The notes under the pieces: generated by a model
The model's database searches: none
Seen by the model: the letters and a program-made list of their open reading frames with translations, nothing else
What the model was told of the DNA's origin: nothing
Program-made: the position numbers and the translations under genes
Shown: piece after piece, positions 23,474-34,238 of the stretch
Layout of the letters: every line of letters starts with the position of its first letter
Numbering within the stretch: the stretch's first letter is position 1
Assembly (NCBI RefSeq): GCF_038502225.1
Contig: NC_091300.1
Location: 49,528,079-49,592,078, forward strand
Origin: Cherax quadricarinatus
Taxonomy: Eukaryota > Arthropoda > Malacostraca > Decapoda > Parastacidae
Length of the DNA: 64,000 nt
Direction: 5' to 3'

Positions 23474-24470
23474 TCAGAGAGCAGTTGCTTTAAACTTATC
23501 TCTCGCATTTAATGCTGTTGCTTGTTGACTTCCTGATTCTGTGGAAGTCTTCTGTTGTTCAGCAAAAGTATTTGGGCATAATGCTGTATGATGCATACCC
23601 TTGCATTTAAAACACTTCTTCAGTGAGCATTTTCCTCCCTTGTGTTCACCTAAACACTTGATGCACCTTTTCAGCTGATAAACACGTTGTTTACGTGCCT
23701 CCATTGATGTGTATTGACTACAATACTGTGCCCAATGTGTTCCATCACAAAGTACACATTTTGGAGTACGTTTATGTATGACAGTCTGTTTACTGTCTGT
23801 TGTATTCACAACTTGATAAATGCCGATATGGGATTTCCCATTATGTGGTTTAGTGGGAGTAGGTATACTCTTTTCATACTGAGTTGAAGGTTTATTATCC
23901 ACGGGATTTGTGGATTTTTCATCTTGCCTCGTTGCTTGCATGCATGAAACTATTGTTTGTAAACCATTGATAATTTCCTCACAAGTGAAATAGCGCCTAT
24001 TTAACATAATATTTAATCGTTCAATAGTTTGTGGTGACAACTTATCTTGTACAATACCACTGATAAACCAATCACATTGCCTTAGGTCATATTTAGCACC
24101 TAGAGATCTGAGACTATTGTCTAATGTGATTCTAAATGCCTGTAAGTCTGAAAAACAATGTTTGGGTGGCTTCAAGCTTGATATTAAGACTGCATGTCTA
24201 ACTCTAGCCTTGTCAGCATCGAAGTAATTGTCTGCTAAGACACGTAAGGCTATTTAATAATTGCCTTTAACAACTGGAAATGACTTAATCAGTTCATAGG
24301 GTTCTCCCTTCACAAGACATTTAAGGTAATTGAACTTAGCAATCTCATCTATGTCAGTTCGTGAATTTACTATGGATTGAAAACCACTAATGAATTCTTC
24401 AAAATTATGACCTTGGAAAATAGGTAATGACAAGGTAATGGGACACTTGTTGTTGTTACAGGTGTAACAA
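23474..24470 (-). pseudogene. BEL/Pao gag, N-terminus incomplete
   Basis: The open part is 24175-23474 (233 residues); upstream the same kind of sequence continues (FQGHNFEEFISGFQS near 24400) with a stop near 24256. It shows the helical gag core and, near its C-terminus, closely spaced cysteine knuckles (C-V-L-C-D-G-T-H-W-A-Q-Y-C, then C-I-K-C and C-F-K-C-K-G-M-H-H-T-A-L-C). It would package element RNA. The start of gag is not in the window because the element is cut at 24524. Confidence 0.75.
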
Positions 24471-24524
24471 GTGTTTGACCACTAGTTATAGTAGGTCTCT
24501 GTGACAGAGTTTTGCAGCAGATAG

Positions 24525-27500
24525 CCAAACATTTTTCCTCTCTAAACTCTGTGCCTAGTACTTTACCTCCTACTGTGTCTCTTACTGGTGTGGAGGTTCA
24601 TCCTCTCCTTCGTACAGTTACCTCCTCTCCTGTCCTCTCCCAAATTTCTTCCCAAGTTAACGCTAACCTCTCATTCCCTCCCCCCTTCTTTACCAACTTT
24701 TACTCCCCCTCTCCCTTCTATCTCTGTCGAACTACCTGCAACTTCCATGTCCACTGAAACACTTTAAGCTATCTCCAAATATACTGAGGAGACAAAACCA
24801 GTGATGGGCACCGATCCATGTTTCATCACTCCTCACTTTTTTAAACCATCTGCACAACTCCTTTCTTCGCAGCGTTCCAAGCCTTTGCTGCTTGCTTGTT
24901 TTCCTCTACCTCCACATGTAGACTTTACTAACCTTCTTAGTCCGTAGACGCCTACTGCTTCATGTTATCAGTTTTCTTTGCAAATCATGACATTTACAGT
25001 GAAATATTTGAAGCCTCAGAGGTAATCGGGGTGAGTTTCAGGTGTTGCTATCCAAGTTTTTCCCTGTTTGTGTGTTTACAAGAACCTAAATTATGCTTCT
25101 CTGTTATCCATCCAGTCTCGGGCTGTATTTTACTGCATTCAATGGATCCATTTCCCGATGGAACTTTTAATGAAAGTGTACTTCTTGAATGCACTGATAT
25201 ACCACACTATCAGATCTTTGTTCATACATCACTGCATTACACTGCAGCCCGCATCTACTTGAACAAGTGGTATACAGTCTGCTCTCTGTATCTTTCCCGA
25301 GCATTATCTATTTCAGGTTTCTTACTGCACCCACTTCTCTTATTAGGTGGTTTTAATGTTCATCTCCTCTTAGAGACGTCTCACTGTGACTTTCGCGGCG
25401 ATCATAAGCTATTCTCTCACTTCTCTTCCCCTCCATTTTTAAATACGGGTACTAACACCCATTTTCACCATCTCACTCAATCTGTCTCTCTTTTACATAG
25501 ATCTCTCAGTTTGCTCTTTATCAACTACACACTACATGGTCTGTGCTCCCAGATTTACATGACAGTGAGCCTTCTCCTATCCTCCTTACTTGTCATTTGT
25601 ATTCCCGCCCTCCTGGGAGCCCACACTTGCAATTTGAACGGTCGAATTGGGACCTATACTTGCGTCAAGCTGTTGTTAGTAAGGAACCGTCTTTGTCCTC
25701 CACTGGTGAGCTATTACAAAGATTTTTGACCTCGATTGTAACCGCAGCTTCACATTCAATCCCTCAAAACCTCGAGTTGGCACTCTCAGAAATTCGTATC
25801 TTGGTGGTCTCCTGCTTGTGCTAGTGCAGTACACTTGAAACTTGCTGCATGGGGCTATCATTACAATAGAACCATAGCGTGACTCCTTGATTTTAAGCGG
25901 ACGAGAGCGGTTGCCCGTCGTGTCATCCGTGAAGCTAAACGCGCTTGTTGGCGGGATTATGTTTCTACCGTCACTTCGGCTTTCTTTATGAGTGCAGTCT
26001 GGAAAAAAAATACGGAAACTGAGTGGCAAATACTCTTCAGACCCGACTCCCGTTTATCGTGTTGCCGGTGTCGGCATTGTAAGACCTCTTGAAGTTGCTA
26101 CAGTGACTGGAAATTATCTTGTCCGTATCTCTCAGGGGTTCAATTTATGCCCCAAGTTTTTTTCCTCCAAGTTTACCAGAAAGTTACCATCTTTACACTT
26201 TTCTTCTAGCAGTGATGAGTCTCATAATGTGCCTTGTACACTTCTAGAACTGTAGTCAACACTTTTCACTTGCCGATCGTCGGCAGCTGGGACTGATGGC
26301 ATTCATATTCTTATGCTTCAGTATTTACATCCATCAACCCTTGCAGTCCTCGTACATCTTTTTAATCTTATTTGGTCTTAGGGGCTTCTTCCCCAGCTGT
26401 GGAAAATTGCCGAGGTCCTGCCTTTTCGTAAACCAGGTACTTCGGGCCATGATGCCTCGCATTATTGTCCCATTGCTCTTACCAGAGTAGTATGCAAGTT
26501 CATGGAACGTCTTGTAAACAGACCAGACGTCTGGTGTGGTATTTGGAGATACACAGTAGTCTCTACTAGTCAATTTGGCTTTCATAAGGGATGCTCCATT
26601 ATTGACCCCTTACTCTGCTTAGATGCCTATGCTTGTAATAGCTTTGCTAGTAACCACTCAGTTTTGTTTTATCTTAAAAATGCATATGACACTACCTGGT
26701 CCAAGCCCATTCCTTAGGCCTCCGAGGCACTCTGCCACTTTTCCTTGAAAACTTCTTATTTGAGAGACATTTCCGTGTTCGGGTTAATAATTTGCTTTCC
26801 CCTGCTTTCCCAGGGATGTGTACTTGGCATCACTTTTTTTTCTGCTATTTATAAATGATGTGGCCTCTATTCTCTCGTCTAATATTTAGACATCTCTCTA
26901 TGTTGATGACTTCGCTATAGCTTGTGCAGGCGCTGACTCTCGGCTAGTAGCAGCCTCACTCGAGAATGCTGTCAACTTTGTTCCCCATTGGTCCACTACA
27001 CATGGGTTTAAATATTCTGGTGCTAAAACTTACCAAATTGCTTCGCCTGACGTTCTCTTATCTCTGATTCTCCATTGTACCTGTATGGCTACCGTATCCC
27101 TGAAAGTGATACGGTCAGATTTTTCGGCCTCCTGTTTGATCACTGGTTGTCCAGGAAACTTCACATTACCTCCCAAAAAGCAACTTGCTATAACCGACTG
27201 AACCTTCTTAAAACCCTCGCTCATCTTTCAAGGGAGTAGATTGTCGAACTCCTTATCGATCATGCTCAGCCCTAATTTTATTGAAACTAGACTATGGTGA
27301 ATAGATATGTTCTGTCTCCCCTCTCGCAACTCTTTCTAAAATTTATCCCATCCTTCATCAGGAATTACGTTCATGTCTAGGTGCTTTTTGCTCCTCACCT
27401 GTCGAGAGCCTACATGCAGAGGCGAATGTTCCATCCCTGAATGACCGTCATTGATGCATCCATTATTCTGTCCTTTCGCATGACCTTCACGATTCTTCTA

Positions 27501-28078
27501 CATAAAGGAGAGTAACGGACGTTTGTAGAGGTCCATTATTTGTTCACCGTCCCTATTTACTCCGTTTCTTTTCTCTTCGTCTTCACTCGTTCTTGACTTC
27601 TCTTCAGTTGTCCCTTTTTATTTGTTCATCTAGCATCTAAATTTTCTCTTTTTGTCCTTGGAGGTTCCGACAGTTCGTGTCTGTTCTTCCCCACTGCCGT
27701 GCGCGAAAGCAAAAATACCTACAGTTGCTTCTTGCTCCCTTTTTCCTAACCACTTCCAGTCTTATTCTCATGCCATTGCAGTGTATACTCATGATTCTAA
27801 ATCATCTGACAGCGTCAGGTTAGGAGCAGTGTTCCCAAACAGCAATGTGCGAGCATTTTTATAGCTGATCTTTATGCAATTCTCATTGCAATTATTCGTA
27901 TTTCATCTATGTCTACTTCAGCATTTTTAGTAGTCTCAGACTGTTTTTGTGCTTTGCATGCTATTAAAATTATTTATTCACCTCATCCCCTAGAGTTTCC
28001 TACACAACTTTGGTTGCATCGCATTTATAGCAAAAACAAAAGAAATCGTTTTCTGCTGGGTTCCTTAAAGTTCTTAAT
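24525..28078 (+). mobile_element. I-like LINE (RNase H-bearing), copy in left palindrome arm, decayed
   Basis: Plus-strand copy: Pro/Ser-rich end of ORF1 (24525-24760), endonuclease (about 24960-25850, with VCLQEPKL and the decayed LLLGGFNVH in place of GDFN), RT blocks in broken frames (26000-27300, including SLYVDDFAIACAGAD near 26890), and an RNase H start (27650-28078) that ends abruptly. The 5' end is cut at the palindrome edge, and the 3' end is replaced by a Tx1-like relic. Stops and shifts are many; the copy is dead. Confidence 0.8.
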
Positions 28079-28852
28079 ATTTTAACATACTCTCCCTAAC
28101 CATGTATGAGTTGCCTTCTCTGGCTTTTCCCCCTCTATCATTATCAAAACATATGCCACAATTTTTTAGGAGTTCTGCAACTATAATGCCATTACTGTCA
28201 TCCCAATCACTTTTATGTACTCGTAAACCTAATCTCAATATTTTTTATTCTATCTGGGTTAATACACAACCTGTTACAAAATCATACATGTGCACCACAT
28301 TCCACAGCTCGCTTACATTTGCCTCTTTATTTATTAATATTGCTGTATCATCAACATAACTAACTATGCTCAGGAAGACTCGTCCCCCTACACTTAATGG
28401 ACCATATATCACTCGTTCTCAAACCGCCATATAAAATGGTTCATTCTTGTATAACTGCAAGCAATAATTGTGATACTGGACAAGCATGATGAATACCTCT
28501 AACATGGCGTGTAGAAAAGAGTACGAAACCATCGTAACAAATCTCTTCTAATGCCCATTTTAGACTTCCATATATCCCAATAAAACACATAAAATTCGAT
28601 GGGTATTCCGTCGATTCTTGGTGTTCTACCCTTTGCCAGCTATATTATGGCAGTGTATACTTCATCTTCTGTTATAGGAACCTCCATCTCGACCCTGTCT
28701 TTCAGACTTACATGTCCCCGAAAGAATGATAATACCCGTTTGACATCGACTTCCCTCGTGTCACTTTAGTCGTATGTGCACTAGTCGAGCCTCATGATAC
28801 TTCAACAACCCCTCGTTCGTCTCATGCCATTTTTTCGTTAACTTTTTATACA
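28079..28852 (-). mobile_element. Tx1/L1-like LINE relic, left palindrome arm
   Basis: Minus-strand mirror of 28866-30025 but lacking the 370 bp that correspond to 29156-29525. It holds the end of the linker (KKLTKKWHETNEGLLKYH) next to the palindrome centre and RT remnants further left. No intact frame. Confidence 0.75.
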
Positions 28853-28865
28853 CAAGTAAGACTGA

Positions 28866-30025
28866 TGTATAAAAAGTTAACGAAAAAATGGCATGAGACG
28901 AACGAGGGGTTGTTGAAGTATCATGAGGCTCGACTAGTGCACCTACGACTAAAGTGACACGAGGGAAGTCGATGTCCAACGGGTATTATCATTCTTTTGG
29001 GGACATGTAAGTCTGAAAGACAGGGTCGAGATGGAGGTTCCTATAACAGAAGATGAAGTATACACTGCCATAATATAGCTGGCAAAGGGAAGAACACCAA
29101 GAATCGACGGAATACCCATCGAATTTTACGTGTTTTATTGGGATATAAGGAAGTCTTTTTTAGTGCATATGTTTAATGAAATGTGGAGACAGGAGAGAAT
29201 GGGAGCAATGCATTCAACTGGGGTCGTGATGCTTATACCAGAATCAACTGTTTCCAAAAGCCCATTTGATTATAGAATAATTACTCTCATGTGTAGTTAT
29301 TATAAAATATTCACAAAAATGTTGTGTACTAGAACAAATATGGTAATTAAACGTATGGTTGGGCAAGGGCAGTACGGGGTACCAGGACGAAATGTCAGTT
29401 CTGGGCATAAGATCATTGATGATTGTGAAGTTGAACGAATGCCGCGTCGGTTCCGGAATTGTGGCGATGGACTGAAGACGAGCTTTTGACAGGGTATGTC
29501 GTGAAACACTATGAAAGATTTTAGATAAAATGGGCATTAGAAGAGATTTGTTACGATGGTTTCGTACTCTTTTCTACACGCCATGTTAGAGGTATTCATC
29601 ATGCTTGTCCAGTATCACAATTATTGCTTGCAGTTATACAGGAATGAACCATTTTATATGGCGGTTTGAGAACGAGTGATATATGGTCCATTAAGTGTAG
29701 GGGGACGAGTCTTCCTGAGCATAGTTAGTTATGTTGATGATACAGCAATATTAATAAATAAAGAGGCAAATGTAAGCGAGCTGTGGAATGTGGTGCACAT
29801 GTATGATTTTGTAACAGGTTGTGTATTAACCCAGATAGAATAAAAAATATTGAGATTAGTTTACGAGTACATAAAAGTGATTGGGATGACAGTAATGGCA
29901 TTATAGTTGAAGAACTCCTAAAAAATTGTGGCATATGTTTTGATAATGATAGAGGGGGAAAAGCCAGAGAAGGCAACTCATACATGGTTAGGGAGAGTAT
30001 GTTAAAATATCAAGAACTTTAAGGA
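28866..30025 (+). mobile_element. Tx1/L1-like LINE relic, right palindrome arm
   Basis: RT blocks in order: TEDEVYTA near 29050, GIPIEFYVFYWDIRK (about 29109-29153), VVMLIPEST and an FDYRIITLMCSYYK segment (about 29224-29310), a decayed catalytic SYVDDTAIL block near 29728-29757, then thumb remnants. The same blocks occur in the LINE at 7804-14400 (GLPVEYYQQHW, GYVDDTTVL), hence the assignment. Stops and frame changes are frequent. It starts at the palindrome centre and ends where the I-like LINE begins. Confidence 0.75.
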
Positions 30026-33000
30026 ACCCAGGCAGAAAACGATTTCTTTTGTTTTTGCTATAAATGCGATGCAACCAAAGTTGTGTAGGAAACTCTAGGG
30101 GATGAGGTGAATAAATAATTTTAATAGCATGCAAAGCACTAAAACAGTCTGAGACTACTAAAAATGCTGAAGTAGACATAGATGAAATACGAATAATTGC
30201 AATGAGAATTGCATAAAGATCAGTTATAAAAATGCTCGCACATTGCTGTTTGGGAACACTGCTCCTAACCTGACGCTGTCAGATGATTTAGAATCATGAG
30301 TATACACTGCAATGGCATGAGAATAAGACTGGAAGTGGTTAGGAAAAAGGGAGCAAGAAGCAACTGTAGGTATTTTTGCTTTCGCGCACGGCAGTGGGGA
30401 AGAACAGACACGAACTGTCGGAACCTCCAAGGACAAAAAGAGAAAATTTAGATGCTGGATGAACATATAAAGGGGACAACTGAAGAGAAGTCAAGAACGA
30501 GTGAAAACGAAGAGAAAAGAAACGGAGTAAACAGGGACGGTGAACAAATAATGGACCTCTACAAACGTCCGTTACTCTCCTTTATGTAGAAGAATCGTGA
30601 AGGTCATGCGAAAGGACAGAATAATGGATGCATCAATGACGGTCATTCAGGGATGGAACATTCGCCTCTGCATGTAGGCTCTCGACAGGTGAGGAGCAAA
30701 AAGCACCTAGACATGAACGTAATTCCTGATGAAGGATGGGATCAAGTTTAGAAAGAGTTGCGAGAGGGGAGACAGAACGTATCTATTCACAATAGTCTAG
30801 TTTCAATAAAATTAGGGCTGAGCATAATCGATAAGGAGTTCGACAATCCACTCCCTTGAAAGATGAGCGAGGGTTTTAAGAAGGTTCAGTCGGTTATAGC
30901 AAGTTGCTTTTTCGGAGGTAATGTGAAGTTTCCTGGACAACCAGTGATAAAATAGGAGGCCGAAAAATCTGACCGTATCACTTTCAGGGATACGGTAGCC
31001 ATACAGGTACAATGGAGTATCAGAGATAACAGAACGTCAGGCGAAGCAATTTGGTAAGTTTTAGCACCAGAATATTTAAAACCATGTGTAGTGGACCAAT
31101 GGGGAACAAAGTTGACAGCATTCTCGAGTGAGGCTGCTACTAGCCGAGAGTCAGCGTCTGCACAAGCTATAGCGAAGTCATCAACATAGAGAGATGTCTA
31201 AATATTAGATGAGAGAATAGAGGCCACATCATTTATAAATAGCAAAAAAAAAAAGTGATGCCAAGTACACATCCCTGGGAAAGCAGGGGAAAGCAAATTA
31301 TTAACCCGAACACGGAAATGTCTCTCAAATAAGAAGTTTTCAAGGAAAAGTGGCAGAGTGCCTCGGAGGCCTAAGGAATGGGCTTGGACCAGGTAGTGTC
31401 ATATGCATTTTTAAGATAAAACAAAACTGAGTGGTTACTAGCAAAGCTATTACAAACATAGGCATCTAAGCAGAGTAAGGGGTCAATAACGGAGCATCCC
31501 TTATGAAAGCCAAATTGACTAGTACAGACTACTGTGTATCTCCAAATACCACACCAGACGTCTGTTTACAAGACGTTCCATGAACTTGCATACTACACTG
31601 GTAAGAACAATGGGACAATAATGTGAGGCATCATAGCCCGAAGTACCTGGTTTACGAAAAGGCAGGACCTCGGCAATTTTCCACAGCTGGGGAAGAAGCC
31701 CTTAAGACCAAATAAGATTAAAAAGATGTACGAGGACTGCAAGGGTTGATGGATGTAAATACTGAAACATAAGAATATGAATGCCATCAGTCCCAGCTGC
31801 CGACGATCGGCAAGTGAAAAGTGTTGACTACAGTTCTAGAAGTGTACAAGGCACATTATGAGACTCATCACTGCTAGAAGAAAAGTGTAAAGATGGTAAC
31901 TTTCTGGTAAACTTGGAGGAAAGAAACTTGGGGCATAAATTGAACCCCTGAGAGATACGGACAAGATAATTTCCAGTCACTGTAGCAACTTCAAGAGGTC
32001 TTACAATGCTGACACCGGCAACACGATAAACGGGAGCCGGGTCTGAAGAGTATTTGCCACTCAGTTTCCGTATTTTTTTTCCAGACTGAACTCATAAAGA
32101 AAGCCGAAGTGACGGTAGAAACATAATCCCGCCAACAAGCGCCTTTAGCTTCACGGATGACACGACGGGCAACCGCTCTCGTTCGCTTAAAATCAAGGAG
32201 TCACGCTATGGTCCTATTGTAATGATAGCCCCATGCAGCAAGTTTCAAGTGTACTGCACTAGCACAAGCAGGAGACCACCAAGATACGAATTTCTGAGAG
32301 TGCTAACTCGAGGTTTTGAGGGATTGAATGTGAAGCTGCGGTTACAATCGAGGTCAAAAATCTTTGTAATAGCTCACCAGTGGAGGACGAAGACGATTCC
32401 TTACTAACAACAGTTTGACGCAAGTATAGGTCCCAATTCGACCGTTCAAATTGCAAGTGTGGGCTCCCAGGAGGGCGAGAATACAAATGGCAAGTAAGGA
32501 GGATAGGAGAAGGCTCACTGTCATGTAAATCTGGGAGCACAGACCATGTAGAGTGTAGTTGATAAAGAGCAAACTGAGAGATCTATGTAAAAGAGAGACA
32601 GATTGAGTGAGATGGTGAAAATGGGTGTTAGTACCCGTATTTAAAAATGGAGGGGAAGAGAAGTGAGAGAATAGCTTATGATCGCCACGAAAGTCACAGT
32701 GAGACGTCCCTAAGAGGAGATGAACATTAAAACCACCTAATAAGAGAAGTGGGTGCAGTAAGAAACCTGAAATAGATAATGCTCGGGAAAGATACAGAGA
32801 GCAGACTGTATACCACTTGTTCAAGTAGATGTGGGCTGCAGTGTAATGCAGTGATGTATGAACAAAGATCTGATAGTGTGGTATATCAGTGCATACAAGA
32901 AGTGCACTTTCATTAAAAGTTCCATCGGGAAATGGATCCATTGAATGCAGTAAAATACAGCCCGAGACTGGATGGATAACAGCGGAGCATAATTTAGGTT

Positions 33001-33558
33001 CTTGTAAACACACAAACAGGGAAAAACTTGGATAGTAACACCTGAAACTCACCCCGATTACCTGTGAGGCTTCAAATATTTCACTGTAAATGTCATGATT
33101 TGCAAAGAAAACTGATAACATGAAGCAGTAGGCGTCTACGGACTAAGAAGGTTAGTAAAGTCTACATGTGGAGGTAGAGGAAAACAAGCAAGCAGCAAAG
33201 GCTTGGAACGCTGCGAAGAAAGGAGTTGTGCAGATGGTTTAAAAAAGTGATGAGTGATGAAACATGGATCGGTGCCCATCACTGGTTTTGTCTCCTCCGT
33301 ATATTTGGAGATAGCTTAAAGTGTTTCAGTGGACATGGAAGTTGCAGGTAGTTCGACAGAGATAGAAGGGAGAGGGGGAGTAAAAGTTGGTAAAGAAGGG
33401 GGGAGGGAATGAGAGGTTAGCGTTAACTTGGGAAGAAATTTGGGAGAGGACAGGAGAGGAGGTAACTGTACGAAGGAGAGGATGAACCTCCACACCAGTA
33501 AGAGAGACAGTAGGAGGTAAAGTACTAGGCACAGAGTTTAGAGAGGAAAAATGTTTGG
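28866..33558 (-). repeat. Right arm of a giant palindrome
   Basis: Inverted copy of 24525-28852, longer by about 365 bp because it keeps 29156-29525. At its outer end the arms diverge after gtttgg (33558); here the I-like LINE simply continues, so this arm is the more complete one and probably the original. Confidence 0.95.
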
Positions 33559-34238
33559 GAAGGATAAGTGATAGAGGGATTCAAGGAGATTTGAACTTTT
33601 AGGATGTTTTAGACTTTGGAGAAGTAGAGAAGCAAAAGAAAGTTATAATTGTTGGAGGTCTTGTAGACAAAGATACATGCGAGCCAGAAGATGAAGACTC
33701 AAGGACAGTTTAAGGTGACGAAGGACCTCTGAGTCCAGCGGCTGCAAAAGAATTAGAAATAGAGGTGACTGTAGAAGCTGTGACCAAAGAGGAGATTGTA
33801 GAAGTAGGTAACACCGAGGTTGGAAGCTGTTTATTAACTCTAGAATAAGAAAGTCGTTAGTGAAAATCTCCCTTGGAGACGGAGATGAGAGATTGCTATG
33901 GCAGAAGTGAAACCCTCTTTCTGTTTGAGACAGTGGAACTCTCGTTCTTTTCAGTAAACTTGGCAATGGTGTGAATAAGGAAAGTGAGCCTCATTATAAT
34001 TAAGGCAAGAGGGAGACAGGCTGCAAGATGCATTGGTATGGTCGGCAACACCACAGACTGGGCATTCTGCCATGGACCTGCAACTTTGCTGGGTGGCCGA
34101 AGTGCCAATAATTTCTACACTGTTGTGGTGTAGGGATCAACTCTCAGACCTGTAAACGGTGTCCTGCGATATAAACTGAGGAAGTTCTCAGCAGTCAAAA
34201 GTTAAGCAAGCTACATTGCAGGGCAAGCGTCTTTGCCT
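30026..34238 (-). mobile_element. I-like LINE copy 1 (right palindrome arm and beyond)
   Basis: Minus-strand copy, decayed: ORF1 part with cysteine knuckle remnants and Pro/Ser/Leu-rich region (34238-33330), endonuclease (33121-32260), RT (32100-30800) and RNase H start (30466-30026). It is cut on its 3' side by the Tx1-like relic and on its 5' side, inside ORF1, by the RT end of copy 2 at about 34238. The part up to 33558 is duplicated in the left palindrome arm. Confidence 0.8.

Larger units (their letters stand above)
14654..24524 (-). mobile_element. BEL/Pao LTR retrotransposon, 5' end missing, 3' LTR split by hAT
   Basis: Minus-strand element with gag (about 24470 to 23474), protease region, RT, RNase H and integrase (to 19550), then a 3' LTR (19517 down to 14654, with a hAT element inside it). 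The order protease-RT-RNase H-integrase and the YVDN active site are those of BEL/Pao. The 5' LTR and start of gag are absent: the element is cut at 24524 where the giant palindrome begins. At least four in-frame stops make this copy inactive. Confidence 0.85.
24525..28852 (+). repeat. Left arm of a giant palindrome
   Basis: These 4328 bp are repeated in inverted orientation at 28866-33558. Near the centre x pairs with 57718-x; beyond a 370 bp gap x pairs with about 58083-58088 minus x. In a 310 bp sample near 27700-27960 I counted two mismatches; other stretches show a few percent. The 13 bp centre is caagtaagactga (28853-28865). The arm starts exactly where BEL sequence ends. Confidence 0.95.

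Noticed and set aside
28079..28852. A third independent Tx1-like insertion
   Set aside because: It is the mirror image of 28866-30025 within the palindrome, not a separate insertion.
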